Of a stretch of DNA of 64,000 bases, positions 17,045-26,427 are shown piece by piece. The DNA is from Aurantibacter crassamenti (GTDB lineage: Bacteria; Bacteroidota; Bacteroidia; Flavobacteriales; Flavobacteriaceae). Location of the stretch: NCBI RefSeq assembly GCF_016811105.1, contig NZ_JAFBGM010000001.1, positions 2,236,126 through 2,300,125 of the forward strand, written 5' to 3'. The position numbers and the translations under genes were made by a program. A model generated the notes under the pieces. That model searched no databases. It had not been told where the DNA came from and saw nothing but the letters and a program-made list of their open reading frames with translations. Numbering within the stretch: the first letter of the stretch is position 1; each line of letters starts with the position of its first letter.

Positions 17045-17827
17045 ATGCTTAAATACACGACATATCAACATGATACTTCAGACACTTGGGTAACCTTTGT
17101 ACATGGTGCGGGGGGTAGTTCATCAGTGTGGTTCAAACAGGTTAAGGCATTTAAACAAAATTTTAATGTTCTTTTGTTGGACTTGCGTGGTCATGGAGAT
17201 TCAAAACCAGATTTTGACGATGCTAAAATAGATACCTATACTTTTGACTCATTGACGAATGATATTATTGAAGTCATTGACTATGAAAAAATTGAGAAAT
17301 CTCATTTTATTGGAATCTCTTTAGGCACTATATTGATTCGTAACATTGCAGAAAAATTTCCGGATCGTGTGCAGAGTATGGTTTTAGGTGGAGCTGTAAT
17401 GAATCTTAATTTTCGATGGAAAGTTTTAATGGGGGTTGGTAAAACCTTTAAGTCAATAGTGCCGCATTTATGGTTGTACAGAATGTTCTTTTTTGCAATA
17501 ATGCCGTATAGCAATCATAAAGAATCTAGAACCTTACTTATTAAGGAAGCCAGAAAGTTATACCAAAATGAATTTCTACGTTGGTTTAAGTTGTCTTCAG
17601 AAGTGAATCCTTTGCTTTCAATTTTCAGAAACAAGGATATTAAAATTCCAACTTTATATGTAATGGGTGGTGAAGATTATCTTTTTCTACCTGCCGTTAA
17701 AAAATTAGTTCAAAAGTCAGCTACTGCAAGTTTGTTGCTTATAGAACATTGTGGTCATGTGGTAAATGTTGAAGAATCACAGCTTTTTAATAACCTAGTA
17801 ATTGGTTACGTTTCACAACCTCAATAA
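17045..17827 (+). CDS. Alpha/beta hydrolase
   Basis: A 260-residue cytoplasmic alpha/beta-hydrolase fold protein. It shows the oxyanion segment FVHGAGGSSSVWFKQ, LLLDLRGHGDS, the nucleophile elbow G-I-S-L-G with Ser near residue 91, the acid in MGGEDYLFLP and the catalytic His in IEHCGHVVNVEE. Substrate unknown. It ends before a bidirectional-looking terminator. Confidence 0.88.
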   Translation: MLKYTTYQHDTSDTWVTFVHGAGGSSSVWFKQVKAFKQNFNVLLLDLRGHGDSKPDFDDAKIDTYTFDSLTNDIIEVIDYEKIEKSHFIGISLGTILIRNIAEKFPDRVQSMVLGGAVMNLNFRWKVLMGVGKTFKSIVPHLWLYRMFFFAIMPYSNHKESRTLLIKEARKLYQNEFLRWFKLSSEVNPLLSIFRNKDIKIPTLYVMGGEDYLFLPAVKKLVQKSATASLLLIEHCGHVVNVEESQLFNNLVIGYVSQPQ

Positions 17828-17890
17828 TCATTCAATTTTACTTCATTTTCAGCACAAAGTTTTGTTGGTGTAACTATTTGAAATAAAAAA

Positions 17891-17912
17891 ACCGGTGCTC
17901 CCACCGGTTTTA
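17891..17912. terminator. Bidirectional intrinsic terminator between convergent genes
   Basis: Stem ACCGGTG (17891-17897) / CACCGGT (17902-17908), loop CTCC, with A-run before and T-run after, so it can act on both strands. It separates the alpha/beta hydrolase gene (plus) from the DUF4197 gene (minus). Confidence 0.8.
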
Positions 17913-18048
17913 ACTAACTAACTCAAAAAATACTAACTCAAATAATTTTTTTATGGCTTACTATACCATTGTTCTTTATTAAATAACGGCCTATATATAT
18001 TATTATTGCAGCGCGTAGGGCAAAAGAATGCTATGATATACGTATATT

Positions 18049-18753
18049 TTAATTGTCTTGAAGAGCAAAAACCTTTTGCAGCAAATCTGTAGTTCTAGAA
18101 GATACTTTTGTGCGAATCTCTTTTTCTTCTATTGCAATCATTTTATATACTCCTTTTAGAGCTTCTTGCGTAACATAATCAGTAAGGTCTGGGTTTACTT
18201 TTTTTACAAGTGGTATGCTGTTGTACTTATTTATAATATTAGCCCAAATGTCATCGGCACCCACCTTGTCAAAAGAAGATTTGATAACTGGGTTGAATTT
18301 GCCGTATAGTGCAGTTTCAGTAGTGTTTGTTAGATACTGTGTAGCAGCGCCATCACCACCCATAAGAATATTTTTAGCATCATTAAAGTTGATACCTTTT
18401 ACGGCGTTAACAAAAATGGGAGTTGCTTGCCCTACAGCATCTTCCGCTGCGCGATTAATTACTTTTAATCCTTCATCAGCTAAATTGCTAAGTCCGATAT
18501 CTCTTAGTGTTTTGTCTACTTTTTGTAGCTCGCTCGGTAGCATGATTTTTACAAGTTCATTTTTGTAAAAACCGTCTGTTTTTGTGAGTTTTCTAACTTG
18601 TTTGTCTATGCCTAAATCAAGCGCTTCTTTAAGTCCATTTGCAATTTCAGTGTTTCCTAAGCCCTGTTGCGGTAATTGGTTAATTACTTGTTGTAGCTCA
18701 CCACATGAAATCAATTGAAATGCGATAATAAATATTATGATACTCTTTTTCAT
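18049..18753 (-). CDS. DUF4197 lipoprotein
   Basis: A 234-residue exported protein with lipobox LISC (Cys17). The mature part is helical and matches DUF4197: GNTEIANGLKEALDLGI near the start, DGFYKNELVKIMLP, AAEDAVGQATPIFVNAVKG, ATQYLTNTTETALYGKF, and the C-terminal TTDLLQKVFAL. Function is unknown. The gene stands alone, with purU upstream on the same strand 30 bases away. Confidence 0.87.
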   Translation of the reverse strand: MKKSIIIFIIAFQLISCGELQQVINQLPQQGLGNTEIANGLKEALDLGIDKQVRKLTKTDGFYKNELVKIMLPSELQKVDKTLRDIGLSNLADEGLKVINRAAEDAVGQATPIFVNAVKGINFNDAKNILMGGDGAATQYLTNTTETALYGKFNPVIKSSFDKVGADDIWANIINKYNSIPLVKKVNPDLTDYVTQEALKGVYKMIAIEEKEIRTKVSSRTTDLLQKVFALQDN

Positions 18754-18783
18754 GTTTACCTAATTAAACGGGTTTATATTAGG

Positions 18784-19632
18784 TTACGTAAAAATGATGG
18801 TTTTATTGTTGTAGACCATTGTCTTTCGGTTTATATGAAGTTTAATCGCCCTTGATAAAACGATTTTCTCTAAATCTCGGCCTTTAGCAATAAAATCTTT
18901 AATGCTATGCGTGTGAGAAACAGTGGTGACATCTTGTTCTATAATTGGGCCTGCATCAAGATCTTCTGTCACATAATGGCTTGTAGCACCAATAATTTTT
19001 ACACCACGTTCAAATGCTGCATGATATGGTTTGGCGCCTGCAAAAGCGGGTAAAAATGAGTGGTGAATATTAATAATTTTGTTAGGAAACTCTTCAATGA
19101 GGTTTGGGGTGATAATTTGCATGTAACGTGCAAGTACAACAAAATTAACCTGATGTTCTTTTAAAAGTCTTAATTGTTCTTGCTCAGCATTCTCTTTGGT
19201 TTGAGCAGTTACTGGAATATGATGAAAATCGATTCCAAATTGTTGTGCTATCTCACTTAGTTCGGTGTGATTACTAATTATAAACGGTATTTCAACATTT
19301 AGTTCACCGGATCGGTATCTGCTAAGTAGGTCATAAAGACAGTGATTGTACTTTGATACGAAAATAGCCATTTTAGGGCGTACATCATCTGAATGTAGAT
19401 TCCATTCCATTGCGTAGGTCTGCGCTAAGTCTCTATCAAATGCTTGTTCAAAAGCTACTAATGAGGTTGATTCAGCGAAATCACTTTCAAGTCGCATAAA
19501 GAACACGCCTGACTGCTTGTCAACATGTTGGTCAAGATATATGATATTACCCCCATGTGAATGTATGAAGCCTGTTACTGCACAGATGATACCCGATTGG
19601 TCTGGGCAATGAATAAGTATTGTTGTTTTCAT
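18784..19632 (-). CDS. purU: Formyltetrahydrofolate deformylase
   Basis: Hydrolyses 10-formyl-THF to formate and THF, supplying formate for PurT. I use the ATG at 19632 (MKTTILIHCPDQSG); the longer frame would need a GTG. Residues about 1-80 form an ACT domain (DQSGIICAVTGFIHSHGGNI), and about 85-282 a formyl-transferase domain with MAIFVSKYNHCLYDLLSRY, ISNHTEL, VVLARYMQIITPNLI, the NIHHSFLPAFAGAKPY active-site loop and DLDAGPIIEQDV. Length 282 matches the family. Confidence 0.95.
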   Translation of the reverse strand: MKTTILIHCPDQSGIICAVTGFIHSHGGNIIYLDQHVDKQSGVFFMRLESDFAESTSLVAFEQAFDRDLAQTYAMEWNLHSDDVRPKMAIFVSKYNHCLYDLLSRYRSGELNVEIPFIISNHTELSEIAQQFGIDFHHIPVTAQTKENAEQEQLRLLKEHQVNFVVLARYMQIITPNLIEEFPNKIINIHHSFLPAFAGAKPYHAAFERGVKIIGATSHYVTEDLDAGPIIEQDVTTVSHTHSIKDFIAKGRDLEKIVLSRAIKLHINRKTMVYNNKTIIFT

Positions 19633-19729
19633 TCCGAAATTAATTAGCACTCAAAATTATGACATAATTAATATGAAACGAAGAAATAAAGTGTTTATGA
19701 TATTTGAAATTGCTTTAGCAAGACCTAAT

Positions 19730-20134
19730 TTAAAGTCGATCATCGCTAAGTAATGACCTGCGCCACTTTTTAAAAGAGCTTCTAAATGTTGCAACTTCTA
19801 CTCTAAGTAAGTTTAAATATTCTTTCTCTTTTACACCGTCATGTTCCAACCCATTACAATATGAATTAATGTTACGAATCATTATATTGATATAGCTCGT
19901 GTTTCTAAGACGTTCAGTTCTGCAGCTGGTATTTTCAGCCAATGCTATTTTTTGAGGAATTAATATGGCATCGGTCAAAATAGAATCTGCAATGATATCT
20001 CTAAGGCTATTTGATTTATAAAGTTTAAGTAAATCTTTATTTAAAGAAACATACGAAGCAATCTCCCTGCTCATTTCGCATAGGGCAAGAGACCTTCTGT
20101 AAACCGGTACGGTTCTAAGATTTTGTGATGGCAT
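19730..20134 (-). CDS. Hypothetical helical protein, four-helix-bundle-like
   Basis: 134 residues from the ATG at 20134. No signal peptide. The predicted content is largely helical, with several arginine-rich helices (RRSLALCEMSREIASYV, TSYINIMIRNINSYCNGL, RSSFKKWRRSLL). The pattern recalls four-helix-bundle proteins of Bacteroidota, but I see no diagnostic motif. Divergent from the Lrp-type regulator, 114 bases away; the shared spacer could be a control region. Confidence 0.55.
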   Translation of the reverse strand: MPSQNLRTVPVYRRSLALCEMSREIASYVSLNKDLLKLYKSNSLRDIIADSILTDAILIPQKIALAENTSCRTERLRNTSYINIMIRNINSYCNGLEHDGVKEKEYLNLLRVEVATFRSSFKKWRRSLLSDDRL

Positions 20135-20248
20135 AATAAATAGCAATTTCTATTATAAAGTTACGACCAAAAACAGATTAGTGTGTTTAGAATCAATAGC
20201 AATTTTGTAATTTAGCTATTGATTGTAAACTATTTAACAATTTTAGCT

Positions 20249-20695
20249 TTGAAAGAAAAGATTGACGATTTAAACTGGAAAATATTAGAATGCCTACAGG
20301 TAAATGCTAGAGAATCTTTTGCTAATATTGGTCGAAAGGTAGGCTTGACTCCGCCGGCAGTTGCTGAGCGAATAAAGAAATTAGAAGATCTTGAAATCTT
20401 AACAGGGTATCATGCAGTAGTGTCTCATTCAAAAACAGGTCACGCACTAAGAGCAATAATTACAGTAAGGGCTTTTATGGGGAAACTAAAACCCTTTTTA
20501 GCCTTAGTAGATTCATTAAAAGAGGTTGTAAACTGCTATAGAATTACTGGTAATGAGAATATTATAATGGAGGTAGTGTTTGTGGATCAGTTTCATCTTG
20601 AAAAATTCATTGATAAACTAATACAGTATGGAGAAACGCGTACACATATTATTTTGTCAGAAGTTGTATCAAGAGCTCCTATCCAAAAAGGATAA
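20249..20695 (+). CDS. Lrp/AsnC family transcriptional regulator
   Basis: About 148 residues. N-terminal helix-turn-helix (DDLNWKILECLQVNARESFANIGRKVGLTPPAVAERIKKLE) and C-terminal RAM/ACT-like ligand domain (AIITVRAFMGKLKPFL, NCYRITGNENIIMEVVF, THIILSEVV). The start is uncertain: TTG at 20249 gives the usual short N-terminus KEKIDDLNW; another TTG lies at 20219. Such regulators often sense amino acids; the target here is unknown. Confidence 0.88.
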   Translation: MKEKIDDLNWKILECLQVNARESFANIGRKVGLTPPAVAERIKKLEDLEILTGYHAVVSHSKTGHALRAIITVRAFMGKLKPFLALVDSLKEVVNCYRITGNENIIMEVVFVDQFHLEKFIDKLIQYGETRTHIILSEVVSRAPIQKG

Positions 20696-20760
20696 ATAAG
20701 TATATTTAAAAGAATTTTTAGTTTTTAGCAAGAATGGTTTAATAGTAAATTCTTTAAGTT

Positions 20761-21588
20761 GTGGATTTTTTGGACAAAGGAAACGAGTATTTTCAAATAG
20801 CATTAGACAAAGCAGTTTTTTATTTACCTAGAATTATAATTGCTGGTTTTATTTTATGGATTGGCTTTAGAATAGTAAAAAAGTTGGTTCAGTTGGTTGG
20901 TGCTGCACTTGAACGTACAGGTTTTTCAGAAACCCTACGACCATTTTTATCTTCAACAGTAAGTATCATTTTAAAAGGAGCTGTGCTTTTTGCTATTGCT
21001 TCTGTTTTGGGGGCAGACCTAACAGGTCTAGTAGCTATTTTGGCGGCGGCAGGTTTTGCAGTGGGCATGGCGTTACAAGGTAGTTTGGGTAACTTTGCTT
21101 CAGGAATTCTAATTTTAACCCTGAAACCTTATAAGATTAATGATTGGATTCAGGTAGAAGATAAATTCGGAAGAGTAGAAGAAATAGGAATATTTAGTAC
21201 AGATGTATTGACTCCAGGAAATAAAATTCTAATAATACCGAATTCGAAAATAACGGATACAGTAGTCACTAATTTTTCTGAGAAAGGAATGATTCGTTTA
21301 GAGCTTGAGGTAACAATGCCTTATGAAGAAAGTTTTTCAAGGGTGAAAGATATCATCGAAAAAGCTTTAGATGGTGTTTCACTAATTTTAGAAGATCCAA
21401 AACCCGAAATAGGGATTATAAACTTTGATTCGCACAACATACAATTAACAGTGAGGCCTTATGTACTACCTGATAATTTTTGGGAAGTTACTTTTGCTTG
21501 TAATAAAGCGATTAAAAAAGCATTTAGTGAAAATGCAGTAAAAGTTGCTTATTCTGAAGGGGTAGAAATAGGTTTGATAGGGGAGTAG
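20761..21588 (+). CDS. Small-conductance mechanosensitive channel, MscS family
   Basis: 275 residues, GTG start at 20761. Three predicted membrane helices (about residues 20-40, 65-82 and 85-110). The pore helix region is rich in Gly/Ala (LVAILAAAGFAVGMALQGSLGNFASGILIL), followed by the beta domain LKPYKINDWIQVEDKFGRVEEIGIFSTDV and NSKITDTVVTNFSEKG, all typical of MscS. The length matches E. coli MscS (286). Confidence 0.94.
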   Translation: MDFLDKGNEYFQIALDKAVFYLPRIIIAGFILWIGFRIVKKLVQLVGAALERTGFSETLRPFLSSTVSIILKGAVLFAIASVLGADLTGLVAILAAAGFAVGMALQGSLGNFASGILILTLKPYKINDWIQVEDKFGRVEEIGIFSTDVLTPGNKILIIPNSKITDTVVTNFSEKGMIRLELEVTMPYEESFSRVKDIIEKALDGVSLILEDPKPEIGIINFDSHNIQLTVRPYVLPDNFWEVTFACNKAIKKAFSENAVKVAYSEGVEIGLIGE

Positions 21589-21679
21589 TATGCTGCAATA
21601 AAGAGTATTTGCATTTTTTATGATAAAGCCTCTGTTTGAGCAGTAATAATTTGGCTAGATTTTTGATGTTTCAATTGAT

Positions 21680-23095
21680 ATGAAAAATATTTTACTTTTA
21701 ATTGTATTGACCGTTTCTATTTCTGTAACAGGTCAGCAACTTGTTTTAAAGAAAGGTGTAGTAATAGATTCCGTCATGGTAACGGATACCATTCCTCAAA
21801 GTTTTTCACTTTATTTACCCAGGGCATTTGAAATGAGTAAAAGCTGGCCGGTTGTTTTCGTTTTTGACACTGACGGTAAAGGTGAAAAAGCACTAAAGTT
21901 ATTAGCGCCTGCTGCTGAGAAAAATGGTTACATTTTAGCGGCTTCCAATGATATTAGAGATAGTCTTTCCATTACTAAAAATATAATAATAGCAAACAGA
22001 ATGTTTAATTCTGTGTTTGAAATTTTACCAATAAAAAGAAATAGAAGTTATACAGCTGGTTTTTCGCAAGGCGCAAGATTAGCTTCTGTAGTACCTACAT
22101 TTGTCAATAACATAAGTGGAGTTTTATCATGTGGCGCCTCGGTCGCAAACACTGAAGTTCTGTCTACAAAAAAACCATTCCATTTTATAGGCATTGTAGG
22201 TGATAAAGATTTCAACTATCCTGATATGTTGGTGACGGAAAAGTTATTGAATAGATTGAAGTTTCCGAATCAATTGTTGGTTTTTGACGGTGGACATGAA
22301 TGGCCATCTTCAGAATACCTTTCTAAGGCACTTGAGTATTTTACGCTGGCTGCGATGACTAAGGATGAAACTATTGCAAATAGCGAATTCATAAGTTCAA
22401 TTTTTAGTAGTAACCTAGGTGAAGTTAGTGGTTTGCTTACGCAAAATAAAAAGTTGATTGCAGATCATAGGCTAAGTCAAATGCTGCGGGTTTACAAAGA
22501 TGTTGGGTACGTAGATACGATAAAAGCAACGCAGAAATCATTACGAAGAAGTAAAGATTATAAGGTGTATAATCGCATGAAAAATGCGGTTATATTTAAA
22601 GAAAACTTGATTAAAGATGATTACGATTATTATCTTGAAGAAGATATTCTTACTTATAATTATAACAACCTAGGCTGGTGGGCTTTTCAAAAAGAAGAGC
22701 TTGGTAAATTTGAAAAAAGCACGAATATTTTTGAACGAAATATGGGTGTTCGCCTTGAGGGATATTTGAATGCTTTGATTGAAGATAATTTATATATTAT
22801 TAAGCAATCTGAGGGAAATACAGATGAAGAGGCGTTAAATTTTTTATGGATGCTCAAGACTATTATAGCTCCTAAGGATTATGAAAGTTATTTAAATGTA
22901 ATTTCATATAATGCAAAGGTTAGCGATAATGATACGGCACTTTTTTATCTTGAAGAATTATTAAAACAAGGGTATTCAGATAAAGAAAAACTATACGCAT
23001 TAGAAAACACAACTTTATTTAGAATTACGCCAGAGTTTAATGAGCTAATTGCAAAATATTTGAAAGAAGCCAGATATGATATCATACAAGAGTAG
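21680..23095 (+). CDS. Exported alpha/beta-hydrolase-like protein with C-terminal helical repeat region
   Basis: 471 residues with a signal peptide (to VSISVTGQQ). Residues about 40-235 look like an esterase/PHB-depolymerase-like fold: WPVVFVFDTDGKGEKAL, a nucleophile elbow G-F-S-Q-G (SYTAGFSQGARLASV), and a likely catalytic His in FDGGHEWPSSEY. The C-terminal half is helical, with a TPR-like final segment (DTALFYLEELLKQGYSD). Substrate unknown. Stands alone between mscS and the DUF1684 gene. Confidence 0.75.
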   Translation: MKNILLLIVLTVSISVTGQQLVLKKGVVIDSVMVTDTIPQSFSLYLPRAFEMSKSWPVVFVFDTDGKGEKALKLLAPAAEKNGYILAASNDIRDSLSITKNIIIANRMFNSVFEILPIKRNRSYTAGFSQGARLASVVPTFVNNISGVLSCGASVANTEVLSTKKPFHFIGIVGDKDFNYPDMLVTEKLLNRLKFPNQLLVFDGGHEWPSSEYLSKALEYFTLAAMTKDETIANSEFISSIFSSNLGEVSGLLTQNKKLIADHRLSQMLRVYKDVGYVDTIKATQKSLRRSKDYKVYNRMKNAVIFKENLIKDDYDYYLEEDILTYNYNNLGWWAFQKEELGKFEKSTNIFERNMGVRLEGYLNALIEDNLYIIKQSEGNTDEEALNFLWMLKTIIAPKDYESYLNVISYNAKVSDNDTALFYLEELLKQGYSDKEKLYALENTTLFRITPEFNELIAKYLKEARYDIIQE

Positions 23096-23259
23096 GTATT
23101 GATAGTTTGATTCTTTTTTTTATCTAAAATAAAATTATTTTGAAAGGCGTTTTGGTAATCATTTCATATAGATTCTTGCTTGTAATGATAAACAGGTAGT
23201 AGTAAAAGCATGAACTAATAATACGCGATTAATTGTATTTTTGATGCTAAACTTTTCTA

Positions 23260-23925
23260 ATGGATTTTTATAAGTATTGTTTAATAGTATGTATGTCAAT
23301 CACGCTGTTTGTTGGCTGCAAACAGAAAAAAAAGTATCATGATGTTGCTGCAAAAGAGGTTGTTCAACCCCAAACCGATGCAATTGCTGATATTTTAAAT
23401 TTTCAAAAAGAGCTAAATGAAGAATATCGAAACCCAGAAACATCTCCGTTGCCAGATCGATTTCGAAAAGATTTCGTGAGTCTAGATTTTTTTGAGCCTG
23501 ATACGAATTATATAGTTACTGCAAAATTTACCCGAACGCCCGAGGCACTACCTTTTTTAATGCCAACAAGTACAGGTAGAAATTCTAAAGAGGTGGTGTA
23601 TGGAATATTATCATTTTCGCTTAATGGTAAGAACCATAAGTTAGAAGTATATCAAAATGAAGAGTTGATAGAAAAAGAAGGTTTTGAAGATTATTTGTTT
23701 TTGCCTTTTACTGACAGAACAAATAGTGAAGAAACATATGGTGGTGGTAGATACATTGATTTGAAATTGCCAAATTCAGACCAAATGATAGTAGATTTTA
23801 ATAAGGCGTATAATCCGTATTGCGCTTATAATAAAAAATATTCTTGTCCTCTTGTTCCCAGCGTTAATGCTTTAAATACTAAAATATTAGCTGGTGTAAA
23901 GGATTTTAAAAAAGGGAAAAAGTAA
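23260..23925 (+). CDS. DUF1684 lipoprotein
   Basis: 221 residues with a lipobox-like FVGC (Cys20). The C-terminal part has DUF1684 hallmarks: KNHKLEVYQNE, LFLPFTDRTNSEETYGGGRYIDL, DFNKAYNPYCAYNKKYSCPL. Function unknown. The gene converges on the porin gene with a hairpin between them. Confidence 0.87.
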   Translation: MDFYKYCLIVCMSITLFVGCKQKKKYHDVAAKEVVQPQTDAIADILNFQKELNEEYRNPETSPLPDRFRKDFVSLDFFEPDTNYIVTAKFTRTPEALPFLMPTSTGRNSKEVVYGILSFSLNGKNHKLEVYQNEELIEKEGFEDYLFLPFTDRTNSEETYGGGRYIDLKLPNSDQMIVDFNKAYNPYCAYNKKYSCPLVPSVNALNTKILAGVKDFKKGKK

Positions 23926-23926
23926 A

Positions 23927-23960
23927 ACCCCGATGTAAATACCTCTAAAAACATCGGGGT
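23927..23960 (-). terminator. Intrinsic terminator of the glnB-amt-porin operon
   Basis: A 10-base-pair perfect stem, ACCCCGATGT (23927-23936) / ACATCGGGGT (23951-23960), with a 14-base loop. Read on the minus strand it is followed by TTTACTTTTT, so it acts mainly on the porin transcript. It begins 2 bases after the DUF1684 stop codon. Confidence 0.8.
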
Positions 23961-23996
23961 CACTTAAAACTCAAACTAGATAATCAACCAACTATT

Positions 23997-25034
23997 TTAG
24001 AAAGAGTATATAGCAGCTAAAGTGAATGCAGCTAAACTATCAGATGCAGCACCGTCGCTATCGGTAAAGCCATCTTTAATACTATCCAATCTAAATTCTG
24101 GTTTTAAGATGAAATTCTCAAGTGAGTAGCTGCCTGTAAGTGTAATAGCGGTAATATCATCATAATCATCACCACCATTTACAGTTGCAGCAAAATATTC
24201 CCCTCTTAATCCAATAGAGAAAGCATCAGAAGTAGCTATTTGTGGGTAAAGTGCAACACCATAGAATCCAGTATCTTCTGCACTATTAGTATCGTAAGCA
24301 GCGTTTATTCCTAAGAAGAATGAATCTGAGATATCAAATCCACCTGTAAAATCTATCTCAGTACCTAGACCACCATTTTTACCACTATCATAGTAAAAGT
24401 TTAAATATTGTCCGTAGAAACCTAATTGAGCTCCTACAGAATATTCGCCTGTTGTAGTGATATCATTAGTATCCCATGGATTCATTATACCAACCATTAA
24501 GCTAAAATCATCAGATAAAGCAAAATCTGCTTTAAGGCCCATATGAGAGAAAGGTCCGCTAGAGAATAAATAAGAAGTACTGTAGTTAAAGTTTGCTTGA
24601 GGTGCGATTACTTCATATCCTAAGAATGTATTAAAACGACCCATTGTTAAGGTTGTACTTTCTGAAACATTCCAGTAAACATAAGCCTGATTTACAATAC
24701 CATCTACGATGTCAGAGTTAAAAGTTGCTCCGGCACCTCTTGGTCCTACAACTAAATCAAGCACTGCACCAACTTTACTAGTACCATAACTAGCAATTAA
24801 ATTACCCATACCTAAGGCAAAACCAGTTTGGTTTGCAAACGCTGTTCCTGGATCGGTTGAGGCTAAACCTGCATCGTTAAAAGCAGTTCTGTAGTAGGCA
24901 TCAACACTACCACTAAATTCAAGTGCTGGTTTTGATTCTTCATCTTCTTGAGCAAATACTACAGTAGAAACACAAAGTGCGAGTGCTAGTGTAAAAATAT
25001 TTTTTAAGAACTTTATATTTGTTATAGCTTTCAT
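23997..25034 (-). CDS. Outer-membrane porin of the BBP2/OmpL-like type
   Basis: 345 residues, signal peptide to VVFAQ, then FSGSVDAYYRTAFND and repeated barrel strands, ending LAAFTLAAIYSF with a terminal aromatic. The central part (MGRFNTFLGYEVIAPQANFNYSTSYLFSSGPFSHMGLKADF, cited only for its pattern of small motifs) matches the putative beta-barrel porin-2 family. It lies downstream of amt on the same strand, separated by a hairpin at 25121-25146. A role in letting nitrogen compounds cross the outer membrane is inferred from that context. Confidence 0.85.
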   Translation of the reverse strand: MKAITNIKFLKNIFTLALALCVSTVVFAQEDEESKPALEFSGSVDAYYRTAFNDAGLASTDPGTAFANQTGFALGMGNLIASYGTSKVGAVLDLVVGPRGAGATFNSDIVDGIVNQAYVYWNVSESTTLTMGRFNTFLGYEVIAPQANFNYSTSYLFSSGPFSHMGLKADFALSDDFSLMVGIMNPWDTNDITTTGEYSVGAQLGFYGQYLNFYYDSGKNGGLGTEIDFTGGFDISDSFFLGINAAYDTNSAEDTGFYGVALYPQIATSDAFSIGLRGEYFAATVNGGDDYDDITAITLTGSYSLENFILKPEFRLDSIKDGFTDSDGAASDSLAAFTLAAIYSF

Positions 25035-25120
25035 AATTTATATTTTAATTGTCCCTTTAGGGGTGATTGTTTAATTGAGCCTACTATTGGTAGGTAAATT
25101 GATTGTTGAAAGTTTTATTA

Positions 25121-25146
25121 ACGGAGCGTTCTGCAAAACGCTCCGT
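25121..25146 (-). terminator. Hairpin between amt and the porin gene, probable attenuator
   Basis: Perfect 10-base-pair stem ACGGAGCGTT (25121-25130) / AACGCTCCGT (25137-25146) with a 6-base loop. On the minus strand the following sequence (TAATAAAACTTTC) is only moderately T-rich; the T-run is on the plus side. So it may cause partial termination after amt. Confidence 0.55.
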
Positions 25147-25165
25147 TTTTTATATTTTAAATTAA

Positions 25166-26398
25166 TTAGTCATTTGTGAAATCAGGGTATGCATCCATTC
25201 CGTGTTCGTGAATATCAAGACCTTCAATTTCTTCTTCTTTTGAAACTCTTAGTCCCATAATGGCTTTAAGTGTGCCTAGAATAATTAGAGAGGTGATTAC
25301 ACAGAATGCACCAACAATTACTACTCCGTAAAATTGAGTTAGTAGTTGCTCACCACCAGCTTTAGCTCCAAAAATACCAACAGCTAAAGTTCCCCAGATA
25401 CCACAAATTAAGTGTACTGCAATAGCACCAACTGGATCATCTAATTTTAGTTTGTCTACTAAGGCAACACCGCCTACAATAATAAGACCAGCAAGGAAAC
25501 CGATAACAACAGCTTCATTAGGTGACATTAAATCTGCACCCGCTGTTATACCTACCAAACCACCTAAGATTCCGTTTAAGAACATAGTTAAATCCAAGTT
25601 TTTATATAACACTGTAGATAGCAAGAATGCTCCGAAACCACCTGCTGCAGCTGCTAAACTTGTAGTTACCAGTACTAATGAAGTTAATTCTGGATCTGCT
25701 GAAAGTACTGATCCCCCGTTAAAGCCAAACCAGCCTAACCATAGAATTAAAACACCTGCAGTTGCCATAGGTATGCTGTGACCTGGTATTGCCTTTGGTT
25801 TTCCGTCTTCACCGAATTTTCCAATTCTAGAACCTAATAAAGCAACAGCAACTAAGGCAGCCCATCCACCAACTGAATGTACTAAAGTTGAACCTGCGAA
25901 ATCATAGAATCCCCATGAATCTAAAAATCCACCACCCCATTTCCATGCGCCTACAATTGGGTAAACCAATCCTACGTACACAACAGTGAAAATCATAAAG
26001 GCTCCAATTTTAATACGTTCTGCAACAGCACCTGAAACAATTGTTGCTGCTGTAGCTGCGAACATTCCTTGAAAAAGGAAGTCTGTCCACCACGTATAAC
26101 CACCATCTGCATATTCAGGTGTCATTCCATTTTCTGGGGCTGCTATTCCAAAACCAGCAAAACCGAAAATTCCTGCATCACCATCTTCAAAACCTGGGTA
26201 CATCATGTTAAATCCCCAAGCATAATAAAGTAAAAGACCACCTGTAATAATGAAGATGTTCTTGAAAAGTATGTTAATTGTATTCTTTTGTCTGGTTAAG
26301 CCAATTTCTAAAAAGGCAAAACCCGTATGCATGAAGAAAACTAATGCTGTTGCTAGCATCATCCATACATTATTCGCTGTAAATAATCCTGCGTCCAT
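25166..26398 (-). CDS. amt: Ammonium transporter Amt
   Basis: Inner-membrane ammonium channel, 410 residues, about 11 membrane helices. It starts directly in the first helix region (MDAGLFTANNVWMMLATALV). Twin-histidine pore residues are in STLVHSVGGWAA and GAIAVHLICGIWG. The FMNG and GWFGFNGGS segments are typical. The C-terminal tail (LRVSKEEEIEGLDIHEHGMDAYPDF) fits the P-II-regulated form. It lies 29 bases after the P-II gene. Confidence 0.97.
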   Translation of the reverse strand: MDAGLFTANNVWMMLATALVFFMHTGFAFLEIGLTRQKNTINILFKNIFIITGGLLLYYAWGFNMMYPGFEDGDAGIFGFAGFGIAAPENGMTPEYADGGYTWWTDFLFQGMFAATAATIVSGAVAERIKIGAFMIFTVVYVGLVYPIVGAWKWGGGFLDSWGFYDFAGSTLVHSVGGWAALVAVALLGSRIGKFGEDGKPKAIPGHSIPMATAGVLILWLGWFGFNGGSVLSADPELTSLVLVTTSLAAAAGGFGAFLLSTVLYKNLDLTMFLNGILGGLVGITAGADLMSPNEAVVIGFLAGLIIVGGVALVDKLKLDDPVGAIAVHLICGIWGTLAVGIFGAKAGGEQLLTQFYGVVIVGAFCVITSLIILGTLKAIMGLRVSKEEEIEGLDIHEHGMDAYPDFTND

Positions 26399-26427
26399 AA
26401 TTATAATAATTTAGTCAGTTTAAAAAT

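Noticed and set aside
25452-25781. Plus-strand ORF of 109 codons opposite amt
   Set aside because: Antisense to a strongly conserved gene, proline/lysine-rich, no family character.
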